From Streptomyces sp. NBC_01341 (GTDB lineage Bacteria > Actinomycetota > Actinomycetes > Streptomycetales > Streptomycetaceae): a stretch of 64,000 nt of DNA. Below, in pieces: positions 9,076-17,529 of the stretch (the stretch's first letter is position 1; every line of letters starts with the position of its first letter). Position numbers and translations under genes: made by a program. The notes beneath the pieces were generated by a model. It saw only the letters and a program-made list of their open reading frames with translations. It was not told where the DNA came from and did no database searches. The stretch is taken from assembly GCF_035946055.1 (NCBI RefSeq), contig NZ_CP108364.1:5518001-5582000 (forward strand). The letters run 5' to 3'.

Positions 9076-10101
9076 GTGAGTACGGGCACAGCACAGGCGC
9101 AGACCGGGACCGGGACCGTGTGCGCGGTGCGTGATCTGGTGAAGACCTATCCCGCCGTCCGCGCCCGGCGCGGCCGGGCCGCCACCCCCGAGGTGCGCGC
9201 GACCGACGGCGTCGGTCTCGATGTCCGGCGCGGCGAGATCTTCGGTCTGCTCGGGCCGAACGGTGCGGGCAAGACCACGCTCGTACGCCAGCTCACCGGG
9301 CTGATGCGCCCGGACTCCGGGAGCGTCGAGGTGCTGGGGCACGACCTTGTGCGCCACCCCGAGCGGGCCTCACGCCTCATCGGCTACCTCGGGCAGGAGT
9401 CCACCGCCCTCGACGAGCTGACCGTGTCGCTCGCCGCCGAGACCACCGGGCGCCTCAGGGGCCTCCCCGTGCGTCAGGCGCGGGCCGCGCGCGACGACGT
9501 GCTGGAGGAGCTGGGGCTGACCGCGCTCGCCGGGCGGCCGCTGAACAAGCTGTCCGGCGGCCAGCGGCGGCTCGCCTGCTTCGCGGCGGCGCTGGTCGGT
9601 GAGCGGCCCGTCCTGGTGCTGGACGAGCCGACGACCGGGATGGACCCCGTGGCCCGGCGCGCCGTCTGGTCCGCCGTGGACCGGCGCCGGGAGGAGAACG
9701 GCGCGACGGTGCTGCTCGTGACCCACAACGTGATCGAGGCGGAGACGGTCCTGGACCGGGTCGCCGTCATGGAACGCGGAAAGGTCATCGCCTGTGACAC
9801 CCCGGCCGGGCTCAAGGAGCGGGTGGCCGGAGAGGTCCGGGTCGAACTGGTGTGGCGCGAGCGGGCGCCGCTGGACGTGCCCGAGGTCGCCGCGCTGCGC
9901 GCCTCCGCGCAGGAGTCCGGGCGCCGGTGGGTGCTGCGGCTCGGGCCCGACGAGGCGCGGGCCGCGGTGGCCGCGGTGACCGGCGGGGCGGCGTTCTCCT
10001 CGCTGGACGACTTCACCCTGGCCACGCCCAGCCTGGAGGACGTCTACCTGGCGCTCGGCGGCGACGCGGCCAGGGCCACCGAGGGACTGGTGAAGGCGTG
10101 A
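9076..10101 (+). CDS. ABC transporter ATP-binding protein
   Basis: A 341-residue ATPase of an ABC-2/DrrA-type exporter. Walker A GPNGAGKT (residues 60-67), signature LSGGQ (159-163), Walker B VLVLDEP (179-185), and the H-loop in LLVTHNVIEAE are all intact. The C-terminal ~100 residues form the regulatory extension seen in drug and polysaccharide exporters. It precedes the permease gene by 55 nt and should form a dimer energising it. The GTG start has a TAGGCT box just upstream rather than a ribosome site, consistent with leaderless translation. The substrate cannot be told from sequence. Confidence 0.93.
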   Translation: MSTGTAQAQTGTGTVCAVRDLVKTYPAVRARRGRAATPEVRATDGVGLDVRRGEIFGLLGPNGAGKTTLVRQLTGLMRPDSGSVEVLGHDLVRHPERASRLIGYLGQESTALDELTVSLAAETTGRLRGLPVRQARAARDDVLEELGLTALAGRPLNKLSGGQRRLACFAAALVGERPVLVLDEPTTGMDPVARRAVWSAVDRRREENGATVLLVTHNVIEAETVLDRVAVMERGKVIACDTPAGLKERVAGEVRVELVWRERAPLDVPEVAALRASAQESGRRWVLRLGPDEARAAVAAVTGGAAFSSLDDFTLATPSLEDVYLALGGDAARATEGLVKA

Positions 10102-10156
10102 GTGTGACGGTCAGCGTGTCGGGATACGAGTCGGAGTCGAACGGGAGCAGCGCCAG

Positions 10157-11005
10157 GTGACGAGCATCGTTCCCACGGAGTCCGCGAAGATGACGGGGCC
10201 GAAGGTGCGGACCTCCGCGGTCCGGACCGGCAGGGCCGCCCGTACCGCGCCCGCCGTCCTCGCGCCGAGGGCCAGGCTGCTGCCCTCGCTCGCGGCCGTC
10301 TACCGGGCGCAGCTCTCGCGGGCGAGGGTCGCCCGGATCCCGCTGCTGTTCGTCGCGACGTTCCAGTCCATCGGGATCATGGTGCTGATGCGCGGGGTCG
10401 TCGACGGCGGTGCCGAGGCGCGGGCCGTGGTCGCGGGGTCGAGCGTCCTGGTCGTGGCCTTCGTGGCGCTGAACCTGCTCGCCCAGTACTTCGGCCGGCT
10501 GCGGGCCGACGGCGGCCTCGACCACTACGCCACACTCCCGGTGCCGCCGGCCGCGGTGGTGCTGGGGGCGGCGGGTGCGTACGCCTCGTTCACGGTGCCG
10601 GGCACGATCGTCACGGCGGTGGCGGGAAGCGTGCTGTTCGGGCTGCCCATGACCCACCTCTGGGTGCTCGTCGCCGTCATCCCGCTCTCCGGCGCCGCCC
10701 TCTCGGGGCTGGGCGCCGCGCTCGGGCTGCTGGCACCGAGGCAGGAGCTGGCGACCCTGCTCGGACAGCTGGGCATGTCCGCCGCGCTGCTGCTGGGCGT
10801 GCTGCCGGCCGAGCGACTGCCCGGCCCCGTCGGCTGGGCGCGGGACCTGCTCCCGTCGACGTACGGCGTCGAGGCGCTGTCCCGCTCCTTCGACGCCCAC
10901 CCCGACTGGGCGGTCGTCGGTCTGGACCTCGCGGTGTGCGCTGCCGTCGGCGTGCTGTCGCTGGCCGTGGCCACATGGGCGTACCGCCGGGCGGCCGTGC
11001 GCTGA
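10157..11005 (+). CDS. ABC-2 type transporter permease
   Basis: A 282-residue membrane protein with about six hydrophobic segments after a ~50-residue polar N terminus. It includes a conserved-looking LPVPPAAVVLGAAGAY stretch, the small loop typical of ABC-2 permeases. It is the partner of the ATPase ending at 10101. GTG at 10157 has GGGAG about 10 nt upstream; an ATG 11 codons later (10190) is a possible alternative. It probably exports a drug, lipid or other hydrophobic compound; the substrate is unknown. Confidence 0.85.
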   Translation: MTSIVPTESAKMTGPKVRTSAVRTGRAARTAPAVLAPRARLLPSLAAVYRAQLSRARVARIPLLFVATFQSIGIMVLMRGVVDGGAEARAVVAGSSVLVVAFVALNLLAQYFGRLRADGGLDHYATLPVPPAAVVLGAAGAYASFTVPGTIVTAVAGSVLFGLPMTHLWVLVAVIPLSGAALSGLGAALGLLAPRQELATLLGQLGMSAALLLGVLPAERLPGPVGWARDLLPSTYGVEALSRSFDAHPDWAVVGLDLAVCAAVGVLSLAVATWAYRRAAVR

Positions 11006-11011
11006 CCCGTT

Positions 11012-11033
11012 CCGCACCCCTGGCGGGGTGCGG
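11012..11033 (+). terminator. Hairpin after the ABC permease gene
   Basis: CCGCACCCC, a TGGC loop and GGGGTGCGG form a 9-bp stem 6 nt after the permease stop. Confidence 0.65.
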
Positions 11034-11098
11034 CGGCCCGAGCGCCGGTGTGGTCCTTCCAGCGGCGGTCCGGTGAGGCGGTACGCGGGGCGGCCTGG

Positions 11099-11104
11099 CA
11101 CGAT
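11099..11104 (+). promoter_or_regulatory. -10-like hexamer before the DUF2567-like gene
   Basis: CACGAT lies 6 nt before the GTG at 11111, the spacing expected for a leaderless transcript. The first base departs from TANNNT. Confidence 0.3.
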
Positions 11105-11110
11105 GGCACC

Positions 11111-11866
11111 GTGACAGCACCCTTGACGCCGCCGCACGAGCCCCAGCCCCACGACCCGTGGCAGGATCCGCCGTCCGGGTCCCACGCCGTGCCCGGCGGA
11201 GAGAAGCCGGAGGCGTCCGAGCGACGCGCGGAGCTGCGGCAGGGCGCCGTGGTCGCCGTGCTGCTGACGGTCGCCGGTGTCGCGCTCGGGCTGCTGTGGC
11301 TGTTGCTGGCGCCCCGGGTGCCCCTGGTCTCCGACGAGACGGCCGTGTTCCTGAAGAACAGCGAAGGCGAGCAGGCCATCGGCGCGGACGGCACGTTCGT
11401 GCTGCTCGCCCTGGCCTTCGGCCTGGTGTCGGCCGTCGCCGTCTTCGTCCTCCGCCGGCGCGGGGGTATCCCGCTGGTGGTGGGGCTCGCCCTGGGCGGG
11501 CTCCTCGGTTCGCTGCTCGCGTGGGGGATCGGCACCTGGTTCGGGCCGACCTCGGACGTGGTCGCCCACGCCAAGGAGGTCGGCAAGGGCGTCACCTTCG
11601 ACGCACCTCTCGAACTGCACGCGGTGGGGGCGGCCGTGCTCGCCTGGCCGATCGCCGCGATGATCGTGCACCTGGGACTGACGGCACTGTTCGGCCCGAA
11701 GGACCCCGAGCCCGAGTGGGGCGTGCCCTACGGGGAGCCGTCGTCGGCCGCGCCGGAGCAGTCGGCCCCGCCCGCCGCAGGGCCCGCGTCGGCGTTCGGT
11801 CCGGGGCCGGTGGGCCCCGATCCCGAGCACGGCGGCACGCCGGGACAGTGGCCCGAGCGCTCCTGA
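11111..11866 (+). CDS. DUF2567-like membrane protein
   Basis: A 251-residue protein with a Pro-rich cytoplasmic N terminus (~40 residues), four predicted membrane segments (near 45-67, 95-115, 122-142 and 175-195) and a Pro/Gly/Ala-rich tail. Between segments 1 and 2 is LVSDETAVFLKNSEGEQAIGADG, an extracytoplasmic loop I associate with DUF2567 proteins. Function is unknown. It ends 17 nt from the stop of the convergent ybaK gene. Confidence 0.7.
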   Translation: MTAPLTPPHEPQPHDPWQDPPSGSHAVPGGEKPEASERRAELRQGAVVAVLLTVAGVALGLLWLLLAPRVPLVSDETAVFLKNSEGEQAIGADGTFVLLALAFGLVSAVAVFVLRRRGGIPLVVGLALGGLLGSLLAWGIGTWFGPTSDVVAHAKEVGKGVTFDAPLELHAVGAAVLAWPIAAMIVHLGLTALFGPKDPEPEWGVPYGEPSSAAPEQSAPPAAGPASAFGPGPVGPDPEHGGTPGQWPERS

Positions 11867-11882
11867 CGGACGTCCGCGCGGG

Positions 11883-12383
11883 TCAGCCGCGGCCGATCGG
11901 GGCCAGGGCCGCGCCGGTCAGGGCCGCCAGGTCCGACGGCGACAGTTCGACCTCCAGACCGCGGCGGCCCGCCGAGACGCAGATGGTCGGGTGCGCCCCG
12001 GCCGACGCGTCGAGCACCGTGCGCAGCCTTTTGCGCTGGCCCAGCGGAGAGATCCCGCCCCGTACGTAACCCGTGGTGCGTTCCGCCGCGGCGGGGTCGG
12101 CCATGGCCGCCCGCTTGCCGCCCACCGCCGACGCCAGGGCCTTGAGGTCCAGGGAGCCGGCGACCGGGACGACGGCGACGACCAGCTCGCCGTCCACCTC
12201 CGCGACCAGGGTCTTGAACACCCGGTCGGGCGCGACCCCGAGCGCCTCGGCCGCCTCCTCGCCGTAGGACGGCGACGACGGGTCGTGGTCGTAGGAGTGG
12301 ACCGTGAAGGCGGTGCCGGCCGAGGTCAGGGCGACGGTGGCCGGGGTTCCGCCGGGCTGCTGTTTCCTGGACTTCTTCGCCAC
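11883..12383 (-). CDS. ybaK: YbaK/EbsC-type aminoacyl-tRNA deacylase
   Basis: A 166-residue YbaK-fold protein. It has the family's YDHDPSSPSYGEEAAEALGV region, the invariant Lys in RVFKTLVAEVDGELVVAVVPV, and GGISPLGQRKRLRTVLD near the C terminus. Such proteins clear Cys-tRNA(Pro) or related mischarged tRNAs in the cytoplasm. Length and motif order are normal. It is the first of a short minus-strand pair with the Lon-domain gene upstream at 12400 (16 nt gap). Confidence 0.92.
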   Translation of the reverse strand: MAKKSRKQQPGGTPATVALTSAGTAFTVHSYDHDPSSPSYGEEAAEALGVAPDRVFKTLVAEVDGELVVAVVPVAGSLDLKALASAVGGKRAAMADPAAAERTTGYVRGGISPLGQRKRLRTVLDASAGAHPTICVSAGRRGLEVELSPSDLAALTGAALAPIGRG

Positions 12384-12399
12384 CGGGCCGGTCCTCGGG

Positions 12400-13176
12400 T
12401 CAGTTGGGGTGCGTGGGAGCGCGGGTCAGGTCGATCGCGGGCAGCGACGGCAGGTGCCGGATGACTGCCGTCTCCTTGCGCAGCAGCGCCAGCTCCTCGC
12501 GCAGCCGGGTCGCGGTGTCCGGCGCCTGGAGGAGCCGCTGCTTCGCGGGCACGTCCAGTACCGCCGCGGCTGCCACCAGGTAGGAGACCACGGACGGGTC
12601 GTCGGGCAGGTCCGCGCCGGTCGTCAGGGACCGCTCGCTCGCCCCCGCGAGCCGCTTCTGGTAGCTGAGGAAGGCCCGCAGGACCCCCTCGGCCAGGGCC
12701 CCGGCCTCGGCCGCCGCCTCGTCGTCCCCCTCGGCGCCCCCCGGATCCTCGGGCAGCTCCTCGACCTCGGCCGTCAGGAACGGACCGCTCGTGTCGACGG
12801 AGAGCAGCCTGACCCGCGTGGTGCCGGTCGCCAGGACCTCGTAACTTCCGTCGGAGCGCTCGCGGATCTTCGCCGCGTCCGCGACGCAGCCGACCCGGTG
12901 GAAGGTCTGGATGGGATCGGGTCCGAAGCCGTCGGCCGGTGCCCGCTCCGCGGGCGGCGCCGCGGATACGGTGTCCGGCATGCCGGTGGCCGTCGGTGCC
13001 GTCTCGCGGCCGTCGCGGATCGCGACCACCACGAACCGGCGCGGTTCGTCCTCGTCGATCGCGAGCAGTTCGCGCATCATGGCGCGATAACGCTCCTCGA
13101 AGACGTTGAGCGGCAGCACGAGGCCGGGGAACAGCACCGCGTTCAGCGGGAAGAGTGGCAGGCGAGCGGTGGTCAC
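12400..13176 (-). CDS. LON peptidase substrate-binding (N-terminal) domain protein
   Basis: A 258-residue protein equivalent to the N-terminal domain of Lon without the ATPase and protease parts. It begins TARLPLFPLNAVLFPGLVLPLNVFEERYRAMM, the canonical LON start, and the last third is helical. Stand-alone LON-domain proteins are common in actinobacteria and lack an assigned activity. GTG at 13176 is chosen because the LON domain begins there; the frame stays open upstream, but that part is unlike the family. Confidence 0.9.
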   Translation of the reverse strand: MTTARLPLFPLNAVLFPGLVLPLNVFEERYRAMMRELLAIDEDEPRRFVVVAIRDGRETAPTATGMPDTVSAAPPAERAPADGFGPDPIQTFHRVGCVADAAKIRERSDGSYEVLATGTTRVRLLSVDTSGPFLTAEVEELPEDPGGAEGDDEAAAEAGALAEGVLRAFLSYQKRLAGASERSLTTGADLPDDPSVVSYLVAAAAVLDVPAKQRLLQAPDTATRLREELALLRKETAVIRHLPSLPAIDLTRAPTHPN

Positions 13177-13187
13177 AACGGGCAAGC

Positions 13188-14210
13188 CTAATGGCCGCGG
13201 CGCCCGCTGTGTTCCGGCCTGCGCCGCGCGTACACGGAAGGCGACGCCCGGAGCCGGGCGTCCGCCCGCGCGTCGAGGAATCCGCCGAGCGCCTCGCCGG
13301 CCACCGAGGCCCACGGGAACGACGTGGCGTACGGCCCGATCAGCCGGAACTGCTCCACCGCCTCCGTCGTGCGGCCCCGGGCCACCAGGACGTACGCGAG
13401 GAGGTTGCGGACCTCGGCCGGCCAGGGGTCACCGGCCGGGAACCCGGCGGACAGCCCGATCGCGAGGTCGGCGGCGGCGTCGATCCTGTCCCGCTGCACC
13501 GAGGTCACCCGTGCGGCGGCCTTCTCGTCCCGCAGCAGCGCGAACGCGGCCCGTGCGGGCAGCGCCTGCACCAGGGAGTCGGCGGCGGCGTCCTCCGCCG
13601 CCCGCTCGGCGAAGTCGAAGCATTCCCGGTGCGAGCCGTACCAGGCGGCCGAGAGGTACCGCAGCGCCGCGACATGGCTGCCGTAGTGGTGCGGGGAGCG
13701 GCGAACCGCCTGCTCCCACAGCGACTCGAAGACCGTGTGCGGGGCGTGCGTGCCACGGGCGTGGTCGAGTGCGAGCCGCCACGGCACGGGGTCCCTCGGG
13801 TCGGCCTCGGCCGCCGCGGTGATCAGCGGACCGACCTCGCGCAGCAGCTCGGCGTGCGCGGGGGAATCCCAGGCGCGGCGGACCGCCAGTTCGGCCTTGA
13901 CGAGCAGGGCGTCCGGATCGCGCGGGGAGGCGGCCAGCCAGCCGGTCAGCCAGCCGTCCCGGCCGCGGGCGAAGGCGGTGAGCCGGGACAGGCAGCGGTC
14001 GCGGGTCTCCCAGTCGGCGGCGTCCCTGGTCGTGGCCAGGAGCTTGGCCGCCGGGCCGAAGTCCCCCACGGCCGCGGCGACCAGCGCGGGGGAGAGCTGC
14101 TCGTCGGGCGCGTCGAGCAGCACCGCGTCGTCGGACGGCAGCCCGGCCGCGAGCCCGGGGCCGTACCGGAACGTGCGCGCGGAACTCAGCAGTGCACGGA
14201 GGGAAGCCAT
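13188..14210 (-). CDS. Uncharacterised alpha-helical repeat-like protein
   Basis: A 340-residue soluble protein, rich in Ala, Leu and Arg, with repeated helical stretches (for example YGSHVAALRYLSAAWYGSHRECFDFAERAAEDA and LLAYVLVARGRTTEAVEQFRLIG) resembling TPR-type helical pairs. I do not recognise the family. ATG at 14210 is the best start; another ATG four codons earlier is possible, and neither has a strong ribosome site. It ends 12 nt before the Lon-domain gene start and may be cotranscribed with it and ybaK. Confidence 0.7.
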   Translation of the reverse strand: MASLRALLSSARTFRYGPGLAAGLPSDDAVLLDAPDEQLSPALVAAAVGDFGPAAKLLATTRDAADWETRDRCLSRLTAFARGRDGWLTGWLAASPRDPDALLVKAELAVRRAWDSPAHAELLREVGPLITAAAEADPRDPVPWRLALDHARGTHAPHTVFESLWEQAVRRSPHHYGSHVAALRYLSAAWYGSHRECFDFAERAAEDAAADSLVQALPARAAFALLRDEKAAARVTSVQRDRIDAAADLAIGLSAGFPAGDPWPAEVRNLLAYVLVARGRTTEAVEQFRLIGPYATSFPWASVAGEALGGFLDARADARLRASPSVYARRRPEHSGRRGH

Positions 14211-14396
14211 GGTGCAGACCATTGAAAAGCGCAGGTCGGGGCGGCGCCAGAGGGCCACTGTGAAGCTTCTGTGGCGAGTGGGAGGGTTGCCCCGCATCGA
14301 GTCAAGAAAAAGCAAAGGAAACGTTCCGCATCGGCTCGATCCCGACCGTACGGTGGTCGCGCACCGCCCGTCCTGCCGGGTCTCGACAGACCTTTC

Positions 14397-14418
14397 GATC
14401 CCTGCGCCGGCAGGGATC
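14397..14418 (-). terminator. Hairpin after the 14445-16046 gene
   Basis: GATCCCTGC, a 4-nt loop and its complement form a 9-bp stem about 27 nt downstream of the stop on the minus strand. Confidence 0.6.
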
Positions 14419-14444
14419 CGCCGGGTCCGGCGGGGGAGCGGCGG

Positions 14445-16046
14445 TCAACCGCGCCGCAGGAGCCGGGAGGCCCCCGCCGCCACCGTCGTGGCCAGTATCC
14501 AGCCCAGCAGCACGAGCGCCGCCGCCGTCCACTGCCAGCCGCCCTCGAGCAGCCAGTAGCCGTCCTGCCCGAGATCGATCACCGGGACCAGCAGGTCCAG
14601 TGCGTAGAGCGCGGCATTCCACTGAGGATGCTCGCTCCCCTTGATCGACTCCGGTCGGTACTGCGAGAAGGCCACCGCCCCCGCGGCCCACAGCACCGCC
14701 ATCCACACCAGCGCGCGGCCCGGACGGTAGCCGTACGCCACCGTCCAGTCCTGCAGATAGCCCCAGATCCTGCCCGCCGGCGGGAGCGTCTCGCGCCTGC
14801 GCCGCTGCTTGGCCAGCAGCACCTCGCGGGCGTCTGCGTCCTCGCCGCAGTTGCGCAGTACCGTCGCGAGGCGCTCGTACGGCTCCGGTACGTACTCCGG
14901 GGTCGCGGCCAGCACCCAGTCGAGGCGCCTCGACAGCGGGAAGTGGCCGTACGGCACGAGGTTCTCGTAGACGAAGCCGCCCATCGCCAGACCGCCCGGG
15001 CCCGGCCAGCTGGTCGACACGTCGATCAGCGTCACCACCCTCGCACCGTTCAGCACGACCCGGCCCTCACGGGGGCGCTCCGCGTTGAAGCGCAGCTCAG
15101 GGGTGACGATCCTGCGCAGCGACAGCTCCTCACGGCCCGTGAGGACGAAACGGGCCTTGTGCAGGTCCACCGCGTCCCCGAACCGGCCGTCGTCCAGGCG
15201 CACCGCGCCCCGGCACGTGAAGACCTGCGCCCGCGTCCCGCGGGCCGGGCCGCCGCCGCGCGCGATGCCGTACGGCGGTGTGGTGCCCTGGTTCCCCGTC
15301 TCGATGCTGACCCAGGCCTCCGTCATGTACAGCGTGCGCTCCACACTCAGCTGCGGGGCGTTCAGCGCCCGCCGCCCGTCGGAGGCGCGCAGCCTGCTGC
15401 CGCGCAGGCTCAGCGAACCGCCGACCTTGGCCCCGCGCAGGCTCAGCTCGCCGCGCGTGTCGATCATCTCGGCCTGCAGGTCCTGCGCCACCGACATGCC
15501 GTCGCCGACGAAGGCGCGCCCGCGCCGGTCCGGACCGGCGAACAGCTGGTTGATCAGCAGGTCCGTACCGATCTGGGCGTCGGTCAGGCGGATACCGCGC
15601 TCGATGCGGCAGCGCGGCAGATGCAGGTCGCCCTCCGTGTGCAGCCGCGCCGCGTCCAGGCGCGGCACCGCGCAGCCCACCATCCGCAGGGTCGTGAAGT
15701 GGCACTCCGGCAGGACCACCTCCTGCTCGAAGCGGCAGCCCGTCAGCTCCACGTACGGCGAGACACGCCCGCCCGCCAGGTCCAGCTTCCCGGTGATGCG
15801 CACCCCCCGGAGCTTCAGTGCGGCCACCCGTCCGGGCCGAGCCGCCGGCCCGCTCAGCAGCAGCCGCGCGACCGTCCTCGCGCCGACGCTCCGCTCCGGT
15901 CCCCAGACGTGCGGCGCGAACGGATCGTCACGCACCGGGTCGTGGGAACGCAGATCGTAGGTCGTGCCGTTCCGGAACGACTGCCACATGCCCAGCTCCG
16001 CCGCGCTGAGCCCGTCCGGGATCTCGCCGTCGTGCGGCTCGGTCAC
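14445..16046 (-). CDS. Membrane protein with a long repetitive soluble domain
   Basis: A 533-residue protein. About residues 60-330 contain short beta-type repeats (LKLRGVRITGKLDLAGG, LTGCRFEQEVVLPECHF, LSLRGAKVGGSLSLRGSRLRA), resembling pentapeptide-like or bactofilin-like right-handed beta helices. The last ~120 residues have two membrane segments (WMAVLWAAGAVAFSQY and WTAAALVLLGWILATTVAAG). Homologues are sometimes labelled membrane-associated oxidoreductases, but I see no nucleotide-binding motif that supports this. It could be a membrane-attached scaffold. It is divergent from hisD across about 160 bp. Confidence 0.72.
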   Translation of the reverse strand: MTEPHDGEIPDGLSAAELGMWQSFRNGTTYDLRSHDPVRDDPFAPHVWGPERSVGARTVARLLLSGPAARPGRVAALKLRGVRITGKLDLAGGRVSPYVELTGCRFEQEVVLPECHFTTLRMVGCAVPRLDAARLHTEGDLHLPRCRIERGIRLTDAQIGTDLLINQLFAGPDRRGRAFVGDGMSVAQDLQAEMIDTRGELSLRGAKVGGSLSLRGSRLRASDGRRALNAPQLSVERTLYMTEAWVSIETGNQGTTPPYGIARGGGPARGTRAQVFTCRGAVRLDDGRFGDAVDLHKARFVLTGREELSLRRIVTPELRFNAERPREGRVVLNGARVVTLIDVSTSWPGPGGLAMGGFVYENLVPYGHFPLSRRLDWVLAATPEYVPEPYERLATVLRNCGEDADAREVLLAKQRRRRETLPPAGRIWGYLQDWTVAYGYRPGRALVWMAVLWAAGAVAFSQYRPESIKGSEHPQWNAALYALDLLVPVIDLGQDGYWLLEGGWQWTAAALVLLGWILATTVAAGASRLLRRG

Positions 16047-16149
16047 TGCCCCACCTCCGCCCGCGCGGACCGCCCCGCGCTTCGTACAGCCGTTCTTCCC
16101 ACTGTGTGACGACGTGAACGCTAACGGTCAGCAGTGACAGCCGGGGCAT

Positions 16150-16166
16150 GTATCAGCCAGTGATAC
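16150..16166. promoter_or_regulatory. Inverted repeat in the hisD promoter region
   Basis: GTATCA-GCCAG-TGATAC is a perfect 6-bp inverted repeat about 40 bp upstream of hisD and within the divergent promoter gap. Its position suits an operator for the his operon or the divergent gene. The regulator is unknown. Confidence 0.4.
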
Positions 16167-16194
16167 GGGCGACCGGGCGCCGTAACCGGTCTGA

Positions 16195-16200
16195 GAGAAT
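16195..16200 (+). promoter_or_regulatory. -10-like hexamer of the his operon
   Basis: GAGAAT lies 6 nt before the hisD GTG, so the operon transcript could be leaderless. No Shine-Dalgarno sequence is seen upstream of this start, which fits. Confidence 0.35.
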
Positions 16201-16206
16201 TGCGGT

Positions 16207-17529
16207 GTGATCTCTCGAATCGATCTGCGCGGTACCGCCCTCCCCGAGGGCGGCGCCCTGCGCGACCTGCTGCCCCGTGCCGAGTTCGACGTGGAAGCCG
16301 CCCTGGAGACGGTGCGGCCCATCTGCGAGGACGTACGCCATCGTGGCTCGGCGGCAGTGATCGAGTGGGGAGAGAAATTCGACGGCGTGCGGATCGCCTC
16401 GGTCCGGGTGCCGGCGGACGCCGTCGGAGCGGCGCTGGAAGCCCTCGACCCCGCCGTGCGCGCGGCGCTCGAGGAGTCCGTCCGCCGTGCCCGCCTCGTC
16501 CACCGCGAGCAGCGCCGCACCACGCACACCACCCAGGTCGTGCCCGGCGGCACCGTCACCGAGAAGTGGGTGCCCGTCGAGCGTGTCGGGCTCTACGTCC
16601 CCGGCGGCCGCTCGGTCTACCCCTCGTCCGTCGTCATGAACGTGGTACCGGCCCAGGAGGCGGGCGTCGAGGGCATCGCCGTCGCGTCCCCGCCCCAGAA
16701 GGAGTTCGGCGGCCTGCCGCACCCCACGATCCTCGCGGCCTGCGCCCTCCTCGGCGTCGACGAGGTGTACGCCGCCGGCGGCGCCCAGGCCGTCGCGATG
16801 TTCGCGTACGGCACCGAGGACTGCCCGCCCGTGAACCTCGTCACCGGGCCCGGCAACATCTACGTCGCCGCAGCCAAGCGCCTCCTCAAGGGCCGTGTCG
16901 GCATCGATGCCGAGGCCGGTCCCACCGAGATCGCGATCCTCGCCGACGCGAGCGCCGACCCCGTGCACGTCGCCGCCGACCTGATCAGCCAGGCCGAACA
17001 CGACCCGATGGCCGCGGCCGTCCTCGTCACCGACTCCGAGGAACTCGCCGCGGCCACCGAGGCCGAGCTGAAGCCCCAGGTCGCCGCGACCCGGCACGTC
17101 ACCGACCGGATCGAGCCCGCGCTGGCCGGCCGCCAGTCCGCGATCGTCCTCGTCCGCGACATCGAGGACGGGCTCAGGGTCGTCGACGCGTACGCGGCCG
17201 AACACCTGGAGATCCAGACGGAGAACGCCGCCGCCGTCGCCGACCGGGTCCGCAACGCGGGGGCCGTCTTCGTCGGCCCCTGGTCGCCCGTCTCCCTCGG
17301 CGACTACTGCGCCGGCTCCAACCACGTCCTGCCCACCGGCGGCTGCGCCTGCCACTCCTCGGGCCTGTCCGTGCAGTCCTTCCTGCGCGGCATCCACATC
17401 GTCGACTACACCCGCGACGCCCTCGCCGACGTCACCCACCACGTGGTGACCCTGGCCGAGGCGGAGGACCTCCCCGCCCACGGCGCCGCGCTCAAGGCCA
17501 GGTTCGGCTGGAAGGTTCCGCAAGCGTGA
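16207..17529 (+). CDS. hisD: Histidinol dehydrogenase
   Basis: A 440-residue zinc enzyme that oxidises L-histidinol to L-histidine with two NAD+ (last two steps of histidine synthesis). Characteristic motifs: GLYVPGGRSVYPSSVVMN, GPGNIYVAAAKR, GPTEIAILAD, and AEHLEI with the catalytic Glu-His pair (E332/H333), then GGCACHSSGLSVQSFLRG near the C terminus. Length is normal. It is the first gene of the operon; its TGA overlaps the hisC GTG by 4 nt, so translation is coupled. Confidence 0.97.
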   Translation: MISRIDLRGTALPEGGALRDLLPRAEFDVEAALETVRPICEDVRHRGSAAVIEWGEKFDGVRIASVRVPADAVGAALEALDPAVRAALEESVRRARLVHREQRRTTHTTQVVPGGTVTEKWVPVERVGLYVPGGRSVYPSSVVMNVVPAQEAGVEGIAVASPPQKEFGGLPHPTILAACALLGVDEVYAAGGAQAVAMFAYGTEDCPPVNLVTGPGNIYVAAAKRLLKGRVGIDAEAGPTEIAILADASADPVHVAADLISQAEHDPMAAAVLVTDSEELAAATEAELKPQVAATRHVTDRIEPALAGRQSAIVLVRDIEDGLRVVDAYAAEHLEIQTENAAAVADRVRNAGAVFVGPWSPVSLGDYCAGSNHVLPTGGCACHSSGLSVQSFLRGIHIVDYTRDALADVTHHVVTLAEAEDLPAHGAALKARFGWKVPQA

